NCBI GenBank assembly: GCA_051453625.1
Contig: JBOZIK010000001.1
Location: 73,180,448-73,244,447, forward strand
Source of the DNA: Welwitschia mirabilis
Taxonomy: Eukaryota > Gnetophyta > Gnetopsida > Welwitschiales
Direction: 5' to 3'
Length of the DNA: 64,000 bases
Both the position numbers and the translations under genes were made by a program. Below are positions 25,641-37,619 of this stretch, piece by piece. Position 1 is the stretch's first letter. Each line of letters begins with the position of its first letter. The notes beneath the pieces were generated by a model. The model was not told the DNA's origin. It did not search any database and worked only from the letters and a program-made list of their open reading frames with translations.

Positions 25641-27870
25641 CTTTTTTGCATTATTATCAGGGGTAATGACATAGCAGCTTATAGTAGACATGTACAACTT
25701 TTTATTTCTTACATTTTAGTTACTACATTTTTTATTTTTTTCACTTTAGTGGCTAGTACTGATTCCTTTTAGTATTATCTAAGTTAGTCCTACTTTTTTT
25801 TTCTACATTTCCTTACCTTTTTTTTATTATGTAATGGTGGGTAATAATCCATTTTTTATGACATCAAATCTAGTCTAGCTCATTTAAGCTTTTGTAAATC
25901 TTTTTAACCCTAACTTGAGAAATATTCTACCATATCAATCTTTGTGATTATAGGGTTAACTAGTTTTCTATAGGTCTCACTACTTGATTTCCCTCAAATA
26001 AAGCACTAAGCAATGAAGAGTGAAGAAAAATTAATGACATCATTGATTAACAAGACAAATAAGAGCCTTATTTTTCATCTCTTATTCTTTACTACAGTTT
26101 CAATTTAGTAGTTTAGTTTTAGCTTTCATGTGCATTAAAATAGCTTTATATTTTTATTTCAAAATTTTTTACAAANNNNNNNNNNNNNNNNNNNNNNNNN
26201 NNNNNNNNNNNNNNNNNNNNNNNNNNNNNNNNNNNNNNNNNNNNNNNNNNNNNNNNNNNNNNNNNNNNNNNNNNNNNNNNNNNNNNNNNNNNNNNNNNNN
26301 NNNNNNNNNNNNNNNNNNNNNNNNNNNNNNNNNNNNNNNNNNNNNNNNNNNNNNNNNNNNNNNNNNNNNNNNNNNNNNNNNNNNNNNNNNNNNNNNNNNN
26401 NNNNNNNNNNNNNNNNNNNNNNNNNNNNNNNNNNNNNNNNNNNNNNNNNNNNNNNNNNNNNNNNNNNNNNNNNNNNNNNNNNNNNNNNNNNNNNNNNNNN
26501 NNNNNNNNNNNNNNNNNNNNNNNNNNNNNNNNNNNNNNNNNNNNNNNNNNNNNNNNNNNNNNNNNNNNNCCCTCTAAGAACATATCACATGAAGGATCTC
26601 ATGAAGGTCTGTAGAAACAATAACGTAATAAAAATGAATAATCCATCTTATAAACCTTTATCTTAACAACATACCTACCTCAAATAAAGAACTACTTAAA
26701 ATTTAGCAAGCCCATTTTTCAAACTAATACCCAATTTAAAAACCTTATCAATATGTTTTCTAGAACTAGTTAAAGTTTCTTAACAACTCTTCCCCTAGGA
26801 AATCTCCAAGAGACTACTTACAATCGCAATGCCTAGGAATATATTTCTATATAGTTTAATTCCTAGTAGGATGCAAAATAAATTTTAAGCCATATACTAT
26901 CAAATTTGTTGTACACTTTTATGGCCTTAGATCTAAATACCTGTGCTTGCATTTAAAATAATTTGGATGTATGCTATTTATCATGCCCTAGTATCCTAAC
27001 AACACAGATATACTCAAGTTAATCCTATTCCCTTTATCCTTAAAAGAAGAAGTAAAAGCTAGGTTATACACCATGAAACCTTTCTCTATTATAACTTGTG
27101 ATAACTTGAATACATATTTCACTTTCAAACTTATCTTTAGTCATAAAACCAATGCTTAAAGATAAGAAATAGTGAACTATCAACAGAAATATCATGAAAT
27201 ATTCTCACACACATTAGAAAGGTTTAAGAACCTTTTATAAAAATTTCCATAACATGGATTTAAATTAGGTAGAGTTATCATATTATTCTACAAATTGTTA
27301 TTCTCAAATAATAGGCAATTGGTAGAAATGGTGGGCAGGGGTAGTTGCTTCAACCTTGACATAAATAAAGTTTGAAACTATTTAGAATCTATTGCAAGAA
27401 GTTCTAAAAATTAAAAGGAACTTAATAAACTATCTAGATTCAAATATTTGGTTAGATCTATAAGCATCTTTAGAGAGTACTTGATAATTTTAATATTATC
27501 AACTAAATTAATGAGATTTTAAAAAAAATTAAAGTCCTTCACTTCATAGACCAAATTTATAGCCTTTAAAATTGAATGCCTAATGTATAATATAAATTTC
27601 TATAAAACAGTCAAGTATTCTCATATATCCCTTTTCCAAAATAATATTAATAGAAAGGTCAATGTCATAGGATAACATTGGAAGAATAACAAAATAACCC
27701 ATACTCAAATACCTGTAATCTTGAGTGAAAGAACCATTTATACTTTTCTTATAGATAAGAAAATAACTATAACTATGTTTTATTAATTAGTCTAGAAATT
27801 TATTTCCTTCATGTTTCCATTATTACCCTTTATTTTTAGTCTAGTACCATTCATCCCATCATTTCACATC
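25641..27870. other. Leader and gag part of nested element, unassigned, with assembly gap
   Basis: Lies between the LTR and the recognisable gag/protease. 26176-26569 is a run of N, so about 0.4 kb is unknown. I could not read a primer binding site or a gag core here; on position it should be 5' untranslated leader and gag. Confidence 0.4.
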
Positions 27871-27879
27871 ATCAAATCA

Positions 27880-29240
27880 CCAACCTTCTCTATCTAATCC
27901 ATTATAAGAAACACTAAAAAATTTCATTGAATCTAAAACCCAAATTAACCTGGACCAATAGGAAACTAATAGCCAAAATTATTCCACCTTTAAAAAGCTT
28001 GAGAAGAACATCTAAGAGCTTCAAAAAACCACAATTCACATCCCCTTATCACTAAATCATCATGAACTTATTAAACTCTTAATTAATATATAACCAAATC
28101 ATAGAAAAGTCAAAATTATAAAACAAATAAATCCTAATCACATTGAAAAAACCAAGGCTATACACTTAGTAGATGGAAAAAAATAAACCAAAAACTAAAG
28201 CAAGACCAAATGAATGATGAAAACATACTTCTAAAGAACAATAAGAAAATGAAAATAGTAAAGAAAACTAAAAATCCCCTATCCACTTACCTAAATCCTT
28301 CACCATTTTAACAATAATTGAAAAAGAAAAACATAGCTAGAAAACATTTAGAGGACTTAGATATTTTTAAGGAGGTAAAAATTAACATGCCTCTTTTAGA
28401 AGTAATAAAACAAGTACCCTCTCACATAAAATTTCTTAATGATATGTGCACAAGTAAGAGGTAGATACATGTTAAGAAGAAGGAAATTCTAGCACAACAG
28501 ACTAGCATAATTATATCAAATTAAATTTTACCTAAGTATAAATATCTTGGTTGTTCAATGATATCCATTACAAATAAAGATAAAAACATTATGGAAGCCT
28601 ATTATATTTGGAATGGGTGTTAATCTCTTACTCCATTCTACTTATTAGGATCTTGGCTTAAATGATCTTAAAAAAACAAAAATCTAATTGCGATTAGCTA
28701 AAAACTCTTTGAAATCATCACTAAAAATAATAAAGATGTAATAGTTTAAGTAGATAATTGCTTTTTGCTGATAGACTTCATCATTTTATAAATTGAATGA
28801 ACAAGACATAATTCAGTTCTCATTATTTTAGATGGGCATTTCCTTGTAACATCTAATGTTTTTAATAATTGTAAGAATGGTCTAATGAAAATGTTATTTG
28901 ACAATATAACAGTGGATTTGAACATTTTTAATACCATAAATTACCAATGGATGTTAATTAAGTTAATTTTATTAATTAAATTCATGTTCTTAAATCTTAT
29001 CCTCATGAGAAAAATGTCTTTTCTCCTCATCTATCTTATGACCCTTCTACTGCTTTAGAGGCACCCTTTGAGAAATTATTAGAAAAGCATAAAAATGTCA
29101 TATGTTGGACTTCTTTTAATTTTAAATACTTATAGTCTATTATTTGCACTTTCTCTATCCTTTACGAATTCTTAAAATTATGTGTAGAGTCATCTCATGA
29201 AAATTTTGTCCTTCCTATCTCTTCTCTTCATATCCATTCT
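27880..29240 (+). pseudogene. Athila-type Ty3/gypsy gag C-terminus, aspartic protease and start of pol
   Basis: 'ETLKNFIESKTQINLDQ' (about 27910) and 'FKKLEKNI.ELQK' (about 27990) match the gag tail 'LRNLEVQVGQL' of Athila-type elements. 'KTKAIHLVDGKK' (about 28150) equals 'AITLRSGK'. The protease starts with 'FLNDMCTSKR' (28430-28460). It continues 'PKYKYLGCSMISI' (28530-28568) and the mutated active site around 28595. It ends 'IILDGHFLVTSNVFNNCKNG' and 'MLFDNITVDLNIFN' (28820-28930), equivalent to 'PIILGRPFLATANALI...NMTLELNIF'. 'KNVICWTSFNFKYL' (about 29088-29130) is the segment leading into RT. RT, RNase H and integrase proper are missing. Confidence 0.8.
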
Positions 29241-30889
29241 CTTTAGTTTGAACCAAATGATTACAACATTTTTTAGTCTTTCTTCTTGCAATTAATTTAA
29301 AATCCTCCCTATAGTTATACCTTTAATTATTTAATTCAATTCAAAAAAAACCAAATGATACCCAAGGATGTTTTCTTTATAGAGAACTTTAGTCATCATC
29401 ATTTATTCAATCATTCCTTAGAGACTTTTCATTCATCTATTCCATTTTCAAACCACTTCATTAAGCCCACAAATCATTAATCATCCCATATACCTATGAA
29501 TTCATAAGACTTAATAAACCTGATAGATAATCTTTAATAATTAACCTAATAATAAGTGATTATTTCATCATTGCAAGTTTTGGTAGAGATCAAATGCACT
29601 TGTATTCTTTAAGAGGAGGTTATGCTTATTTGAGTTATTTTGTTAATATTATCTTCACTTCAGATCTCTAGTTTTGTAATGTTTAATGGATTAAAATGTG
29701 AAATATACTTATATGTTGTACCTCTTTCATTTTCAAGAATCTATGATGACAAGGTTAAATCTTAATTAGACTAATGAGTCAATGACCCCTATCATGTGTA
29801 TGTATGTATTTACATATAAAGAGTAGAATCAATAAGAAAAAATATAACATCTCTTCTCTAGAAATACATGATATCTTTGGTAAAAATATGTTTAGTTAAT
29901 TGCATTGAGGCTATGTATGATCATTAGAAATGCATCTCTAGTGATCTAGTTATGTCATGATCAACTAAATTAGGGCTATAGATACTTACTAGTAATGCAA
30001 CATTGATTTCTTTAATGACAACATGCTTAACTTTGTTGGAAGAAAATGCCATAAAATTGATTGCTTAGTAAGGATCTTAATGCTTGAAATAGAAATAAAA
30101 TTTAAAAATAAAAGGTGTAAAATAGGTTTTCTTATTTTATTCTTTCTTTAAGTTTTGTACTTGAGATTTGCCACTAAATCTTGAATTTTCATGAGTTGTT
30201 TAGTTAACATTATACTTGTTTGGCATTAAGATCCATTAAATAAACCTAAAATTTATAAATCTATAATAAAATAAAATCATTATCTTATGTAATTTATCTC
30301 TTTTATTCATAGGCTACATGGTCGAATCTCATTCATATTGCCATTTTCCATTTTACATCCAACTACTATCATTTTCATGTCATCTCTAGTCTATGAGAAA
30401 TATGTCATGATGCATAAATGTTTTTATTATGAACTAATCTTTTACTCCATGTTTATCTAAGAAAGACAAACTCGAGCTATTGACAAGAAGAGATTGGTTG
30501 AAAGTTATAAATTGTGATTTCTCATTAGATAGCCTTTTCCTTGTATTATAGTTTATTTTTATTGATTTCTATTATTATTTTTAAAATAAAATAACGTATC
30601 ATGAAACATTTTTCTAAGGGTGCATCAATGTGTCCTCAAGAATTAAATTGAAGTTTCTCTATCCTTTTAAAGTTTAGATAAAGTTTACTTTTGATTATAA
30701 GATATACCATCCACTTTTTTCAAGAAAATTTTTTATTTTCATGCCTTATTTTTTAAAAACAAATTAGCCAAAACATTTTTAAGTTTGCAAAATTTTTATA
30801 TAATTAATTTGTTTATTCAAATCTTTTCATGTTAATTATCCTTAACCACCTTTTTTTGCTAAGGTTCTAGCAAAAGTCTGATTGATGGA
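29241..30889. other. Decayed 3' internal region of the nested Athila-like element
   Basis: Between the truncated pol and the 3' LTR I find no RT motif and no frame worth reporting. This is where the rest of pol, or an env-like ORF, would be expected, so the copy has an internal deletion or is beyond recognition here. Confidence 0.4.
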
Positions 30890-32087
30890 TGTGGTAACAT
30901 GTAAAAATTGATATTTGTATCAAGTATACCCAGCGAATTTATTGTAATAAAGATATTAGATTAACTATTTTATTGTGAAAATGTGTCTTGTATCATTTTT
31001 AATGTTATTTATAAATTTATGTATTTTCCCATGATGATTCCATATGTTCTACTACATTTTTAAGGACATGTACAAAAATGAAACAATTTCAATAAAAAGT
31101 GCTAGTAGCACTAGTGATTTAAATGATAGTGCTAGTTTCTTAAACTAAACCATCTCCAAAGTTACATTCTAGGGTTACCTTGATAGAACAAATTGGTTCC
31201 AATTATGAAGCCATATAGTTATTATATTAAAATCAACCAAAACCTTTATCCATAAAAGTGTCATTTTTTTATTGTAAAATACTAAACAGGAAATCCTAAT
31301 TATAAAATCCTCATCCTATATTTCCTTATAAAAAGGGCTAAGCACTCTAATTGTAACATCTTTTGACTAATGAAGGATTTGTACTCCTTTGACTGTAATA
31401 TCTTCATTTTGTCATTCTAAGATTCCCCATTGTGAGTAGGCAAGCATCAAAGCTAACTTGATTATTTTATATCAACCTTAGATTTATTTATTTAATGTAT
31501 TACAAGTTCTACTATTTTCTTATTAAAATATAGTAGCCTTTCCTTCTTAATTTTAAGTTATATTATAATTTTAATGCTTGATAAAATCTCATGTTTATTA
31601 GGTTATTCTTATTTTTCGAGTTAGTTTCTTTTGTTTATATGTTAGTTTATAGTTTATCTTTACTTGATGGTCTTTTGGCATTATTTTTCTACTTACCATG
31701 CTTACATTTAGGTTGTGATATAATAAGGTAACTTAAGAGATCTCACCACTACTCATGTGATGAATGATATTATGTCACTATGATTTAAGCCATAATGACT
31801 TAATATTTTTAAGAATTAATTAGGAATTTTCATTATATCATTGAATAAAAGTCTTTGTTTATTAGAATATTTAAGTTGATTCTTCAAGTATTAGTTCACT
31901 TCCATACTTAACTTCATTTGAAATCCCTTTAATCACTCTCTTAATTTGTAGGTTTACTTAATTCTACTTGTAGTTTTAGATTTCATTGTTTTACTATTTT
32001 CTCTTATAGGTATCCTTAAGGAGAAAATGTCACCAGAACTTGATACAACAAGAATCTCGATTAATTTATAAAATTCAATCATGAACA
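30890..32087 (+). repeat. 3' LTR of nested Athila-like Ty3/gypsy element
   Basis: Starts 'tgtggtaacatgtaaaaa' and parallels 24448-25640 throughout. It keeps a clear TATA box, 'ccttataaaaaggg' at 31324-31337, about 430 bases into the LTR, which would set the U3/R boundary some 30 bases further on. The end is placed at 'atgaaca' (32087). I could not find a matching target-site duplication. Confidence 0.75.
31324..31337 (+). promoter_or_regulatory. TATA box of the Athila-like LTR
   Basis: 'ccttataaaaaggg' is a near-consensus plant TATA element. The equivalent site in the 5' LTR (about 24883) has decayed to 'gcctatagaaaggg'. Confidence 0.6.
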
Positions 32088-33190
32088 TAGGTACATCTTC
32101 TCTTATTTTCTAAAATTTTTTCTTATCTATTATACACTTAACTAATTCTTACTAAATAGTTAACCCTATATAATTTAATCTTTTTTTATATGCCTATTTG
32201 TTCTAAAGTGATTGATCTCTTATCATTAACTTGTTAATCACCCTTATGTCATTTTTTCTTAAAAACTTAATTATTTATCAAGTAGTTAACCCCTCTTTGT
32301 TTAACCAATTAACTAGTCATAATTTTTTATTCTTACCCTTGCTTAGGTAGTTGACCATTATTCTTAGATTCTTAACTACCTCTATGTAAACTTTATCCTA
32401 AAATCCTCAAAATGGTCAACTACTTAATCTTATGAGTTAACTATCAACTATGAATTTCACCTCATATATACATGTAATGTGTTATTCTCATTTTTGTTTA
32501 CTTTTTCTAATTTTCTCTAATGTGTTCACTTGCTCTTATTATGATCCTAATTTTAAAGCCATTTTTTTAGTAATTATCGGCTATTTTCAATGTGTTTCAA
32601 CTCAATTTTAGTAATCCTCTTTATCGCTTTAGTGCATTTCAATAGGTTTGATTAAGGATCACATATATTCTCCATTTTCCTCTTTTTCCCCTTTTTTAAT
32701 CTTTAATTATCAAGTTAGATTTAGATGTCATAAGAGTATCTTTACCTATTTTTGACTAGATCTAATTCATCATCATTAGTTTTATTAAATTTCATTAACA
32801 CATGATATATTTTTAACAAATTTATCTTATCAAATGTTTGAGAATCTGCTCAAATAATGCATGATTTGTCATCTTTCTATGATTATTTGTCTAATTTCAT
32901 CTATAACCATGCTGCATCTACATAAAAGTCTATATAGTTATATTTTAATTTTCATAATAAGTTTTTAAAAAATTATCTTAATGCTTTAAAACACTATAGT
33001 AACTAATTTGTTATGTATTTTTGTATGATAGTAAAGATATCTCGGTTTCTCTCTCTCATTTTTTTCATGATCTATATTGTTAAATTAGGTTTCACCTTTG
33101 TTTAGGGTTATTCCTTGTACTATTATTATTTTAATATTGTCTTCTCATTTTTCATATTTGTATTTCATATCTCTAGTGGTTCTAATAGTG
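32088..33190 (+). other. SIRE-type post-pol spacer with clustered gttgacc/gttaac motifs
   Basis: AT-rich spacer between the nested element and the post-pol ORF. From about 32150 to 32460 it carries many degenerate 'gttgacc', 'gttaacc' and 'ggtcaac' motifs at irregular 20-45 base spacing. A homologous cluster precedes the paralogous ORF at 50227-50530; both contain 'ggtagtt', then 'aactacct', then 'atgtaaa' in the same order. It is therefore part of the element, not random. Confidence 0.5.
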
Positions 33191-33204
33191 TGTTTTGAGT
33201 GCAA

Positions 33205-34740
33205 GATGGCTTCTAGAATTTCCAAGGCCCTAAAGGTAAGGAAGTAAAAGCTTCCACCTCTTATGGAAGATAAGTAGATCTATTTATCAGGATGAATAAG
33301 AAAGCTGAGATAAACTTTGATAGTGAATTCAAAACAAAGATAGTTCTTTAAGATAAAGCAGTAGACATAAACAGCTGCAAAGACTGCTACTAACCTAGTA
33401 GTATAGATATTTTAATACCAGGAATGGGAACCTCTTTTAATACCTCATTTAGAAGTAATTGCAAAGGTAGTAGGACTTTTTTGTGTCAACACAAAGATGG
33501 TTTCCATACGAGATGTTGTAATCAAGATTAAGATATTAGACATAGACTTTTAAGTAACTCCATATGTAATTATAGAAGTCTTGGATATCCCATGGAGTAA
33601 ACTGCATAACCTACATTTTGGTAGTTTTAACTACTAGAGAAATTCTAGCATTCCTATGATCTAATGGTTATGAGTTTGATTAGAAATTAACCATTACATT
33701 TAGAACCAAACATCCTATTATTATTTACAAGTTATTTCATCTTATCTTTAATTACATTATTCTCTTGGTTAATGGACACAAAGATGATATGACATTCTAC
33801 TAGCTCACATTTCTTCATTGTCTTTACTTTCAAAAAATGCTATATGCACCTATGCATATATTTAAATATTTAGTGCATACTGCAGAATATGAGAGTAGGA
33901 CATTATGATATGAAGGGCTAATTATACTATTTTGCAAGAAATATGTGACTCCTCTCCTATAGAATAGTGTTATAATTCTTCATCTCTCATAGCTTCTAAA
34001 TTACTCCACAGTTATTATATGTATATTTTTTAGGCTGGCTTTATTTCATAACCTATTATAGACATAGTTTCGTCCACTCCTCCTAGTCCACATTATTATG
34101 CTAACAAGTCCTGCAGTAGTATAGATTCTATAATGGACATGATTTAAGTCATATCCACCCAAATTTTTTAGAAGGAATATATCTAGTAGAACATAATTCA
34201 TTTTATTAAATAGATTAAAGAGGGAAAACATAGCAATAGCATTGAAGTAGCTTTCTCTCTAGAGCCTACCTATTCTAAGATATTAGAGTCCATTCTTCAT
34301 GAGATTATTAAGGTTGAAAGATACCAAAAAAAGAAAGAGAAGAAGGATGCAAGTGCAGAGAAGGAGGAGGAGATAGAAGCAAAGTTAGAGGAAGAGAAGA
34401 AAAAGACCAAGAAATCATAGGAGTAATCAAAGGAGGATGACTCATGTGAGGAATCCACTATAACTATGAAGCCAATAGATAAGGCACACTTACCACCACC
34501 TAAGCATTCACATTCATCATCATCTCATGAGACCTCTTTCTTACATTGTTCTTTGGATCCATTTACATTATATCTGTCATTACCTCCACTCTTAAAGTAT
34601 CTCCACCTTACAAACTTCATACTTTGAGCTACCTACTTTCATGTCAACTACCTAGTCTACTTGTGTTGTAGGACTTAGTCAGCTCATGAAACATGAGGTA
34701 CAAATACCTTATGTGGATTAGACATAGAGTCTAACTAAAC
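33205..34740 (+). pseudogene. Post-pol ORF of SIRE-type element, decayed (env-like position)
   Basis: Starts at the ATG in 'gcaagatggcttctag' (the paralogue at 51173 has the same context). It then resembles the plant-transposon ORF domain that runs 'W..L....P..V..FY.N': 'HLEVIAKVVGLFCVNTKMV' (about 33446-33502), 'IRDVVIKIKILDIDF' and 'VTPYVIIEVLDIPW' (about 33553-33595). The C-terminal third is strongly charged and probably coiled coil ('KDASAEKEEEIEAKLEEE', about 34346-34400), followed by a Pro/His/Ser-rich piece ('HLPPPKHSHSSSSHE'). In SIRE elements an ORF with env-like position follows pol; whether this one ever encoded an envelope is unknown and I see no convincing transmembrane segment. 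Many stops. Confidence 0.55.
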
Positions 34741-35234
34741 TCTTTGGTCATGTGATGTTATATTATTTTTCTTTATTTTCATGTTTTTATCCTTTTTTAC
34801 CTTCCTTGTTATTGACGATAAAATGGTGAATCCATAGATTCTAAACTATAGACATTATATTTAAAACACATCTCTTATATTATATGTCATGCCATCTTTA
34901 ATTTGGCTTTTCATGACTAATATCATGTCATAAATTCCGTAGCTTGTTCTACCTTTTCTACTTTCTTAATAATCTTAATATGTAATGCAAATAACCACTC
35001 AACCTAATTCCATATTTTGTGGTTCTAATTTTAAATTCTACTAATAGCGCTTTTTATCTTAAGAATATTCTAGTTCTTATTATTACGTATTGTTCATTTA
35101 CAAGATTTAATAAACATATTTAAATATGTTTTCCTAAGATATCTATTATATATATTATATTTTATAAGAGATGCACACATTAAGAAGAAGCATAGATCTA
35201 AGGGTAAATCATTTCATATTCAGTTATCATCTAT

Positions 35235-35246
35235 GAAAAAGGGGCA
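35235..35246 (+). other. Polypurine tract of the SIRE-type element
   Basis: 'gaaaaaggggca' directly precedes the 3' LTR and is a good plus-strand primer, which supports the LTR boundary. Confidence 0.7.
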
Positions 35247-35248
35247 TA

Positions 35249-36342
35249 TTATTGCACCTTCTAGTTGTAAATTGATTATAAATTAAATCTCTCTAGTAAA
35301 CCCTAATACCTTAAATGTGTTGTAGGCTTTAAATAAATCCTACTAGTTAGAATCATAAGGTAAACATAAGATGTACCTGATACAGCACTAGAACTAAACA
35401 TAAGGAGGTTGAAATATAGTGAATAACTTCAAGAGAACTAGAAAAATACTTGGGCAATAAATTAGCCTTTATTTATCTAGCAATGACATGCCACAAAAAC
35501 CTTACGACAACAATCAGCACTCAACTAGCTCCCTTTAAGGGATTAAGCACTTAATCTAGAAAAGTTTAAGATTCATTTTGTGGTTGATTAGATCATTCAA
35601 GAGTTTGAATGCCTAAAGATGTCTCCATACAAGAAGATTTCATTAAGGAATCAACTAAGAAAGAATAGAGGTTGACCAATTAATGGATCGATTAACACTC
35701 ATGAGGAGGTCAGCTAGTATGCATTTACTTGCAACTAGAACTAGCCATTAGAGACTAAATCAGATTATTGGATAAAGTTCTTGAAAGGATAAATAATTAT
35801 ATTAAATGTTCTAATAGTTATGTAATAATAACTTATAGTAGTTAAAATCCACTTGATATAAATAGAATAACTATTATATGGATTAAAAACTTTTGACCTT
35901 TCGATCTATCAACTTCAATTATCTCTATCATGCACTCCATCTTTCTATGTCTAATATTCTATTTCATTGTACTACTCGCTACTATAATCTAAGTTGATTG
36001 GACTTAAGGTTGAGCATTGCTTCAAAATCTTGCTTATAAGGTTGACAACTATTACAAACTATTGTTGGAGTGTGGTTAGAGGGTATACTTGGTTATAAAG
36101 AAAATAGGCTTGTTTTCTTTACCTTGTGCCTTTTCTATTTTATTTCATTAGTAGTTTCATTGTGCTAAATTGGTTAAATCATTAATTAGAATATTAATTT
36201 AACTATTAGTTTATTTGAAATCAAATTTATTTTTATTACATTACAATTATTAGTATGCCAACTTAGTGTTGAACTTTTAGATTGCAAGAACTACTTAAGC
36301 TATCCTATGCGCTCCTCTTGTCTAGGATATTTAGTTCTAACA
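35249..36342 (+). repeat. 3' LTR of SIRE-type Ty1/copia element
   Basis: Collinear with 18314-19418 and preceded by a PPT. Ends at 'ggatatttagttctaaca'. With the nested element subtracted, the SIRE-type element is about 10.4 kb, a normal size for this lineage. No target duplication is recognisable. Confidence 0.8.
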
Positions 36343-36529
36343 CTTGCTTCCCAAGGACCTTTTTTCATCTTTTGATATGAAGAATTATCTACTATTCTTA
36401 CTTCTCAAAAAAGATAAAAAATAAATTTTAGAAGGAAAGACTGAAAAATATGGATAAGATGAAGGAAATAAAAATGGAAGAAACACATGCTTGNNNNNNN
36501 NNNTTTATTAAGGAAGATTCTAATAATTA

Positions 36530-37330
36530 ATTCCATTTATTTGCATTTTAGAGAGCTCAAATAAAATCAACTAATGTTTTTCAATGCTACCTAAAGAAAC
36601 CACATTTAACAAAAAGTGGGTCTAAATGGATGTTCACTTTAGATCTAGTTGATTGATTAGGATAAGTGGTTAACTCGGTTATTAGCATAATTGGAATTTA
36701 GATGAAAACTTGATCAACCCCATGTGACTAAGGTGATATTGAGAACTAGAATGAGAATCTCCTACATTCAACTAGAGAATTAAGGTCAAAGACCCAACTC
36801 TTATCTTAACAGGAAAATTTGGTCATAACTAAAAGTTTTTAATTTTTAGTACTAATAAATTTGATTAAAATATTACCTTTGCCTACTTTATCATGGAGAA
36901 AATGATGTTGAATTTCAATATGCTTTATGTAAGAATGTAATACCAAATTCTTGGAAATGTTAATAGAACTTGTGTTATCATAGAAAATTAAATGCTTCTT
37001 ATACTCTATGTTGAAATCCTTAAACATTTATTTCATCCAAAGTAACTAAGTGCAAAAATTTTTAGCTTCTATGTATTTTTCTTCAACTATGCACAATGAA
37101 ATTAAAGTTTGCCTTTTACTTGCCTAAGCCACCAAACATTATCCAAATAAGAAGCAATTTTCACTTGTACTTTTCATATCATCCTTGCATTGAGGCCAAT
37201 CTACATTACTACAACGTATAAGTTGACAAGATTTTGTATATAGGTATCATAATTCAAAGTTACTAATAATTTTAATGTACTAATAATCCTTTTGATAATT
37301 TATAATGAGGTTCGTTAGGGTTTACTTAGT
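36530..37330 (-). pseudogene. Ty1/copia RT end and RNase H fragment, antisense to neighbours
   Basis: On the minus strand, 'NEPHYKLSKGLLVH' (about 37280-37325) is the segment 'H..A.KR.LRYLKGT'. 'PQCKDDMKSTSENCFLFG' (about 37140-37195) is 'AGC..DRKSTSG.CFLLG', and 'LISLCIVEEKYIEAKNFCT' (about 37060-37115) is the 'ALSTAEAEY.AA' block. The frame 36839-37027 continues 'FYDNTSSINISKNLVLHS' and 'IKHIEIQHHFLHDKVGKG'. The tail to about 36730 holds 'KSWVFDLNSLVECRRF'. It is a different, better-kept copia copy than the SIRE-type element and lacks LTRs here. A 10-base gap (36493-36502) lies just beyond its end. Confidence 0.85.
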
Positions 37331-37619
37331 ATCTAGTGTTGCAACCAATATCACCCCAACTTGGGGTTCCTTGAAAAGAAATTGGTTTTAAGATGGCCAT
37401 TGGAAGCCCTATTATAACCAATGTAATTTATCAGGTACTTCATAGAAGTTATGTTTTTAAAGCAAATAATCGGGGGCATATCATACGAAAATTTTATGCA
37501 ATCATTCTTAAATAAAACTTAACATAAGTATTAAAAAAGGGGCTTACCCAAGCTGAAGAATGTTCTAAACAATTAAGATTTAGAGATAAACATTTTAGAA
37601 GTACATTGTGGTTGCAGTC

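Noticed and set aside
26128-26583. Long frames on both strands over 26128-26583 and over 39835-40309
   Set aside because: They consist almost entirely of unknown bases (assembly gaps).
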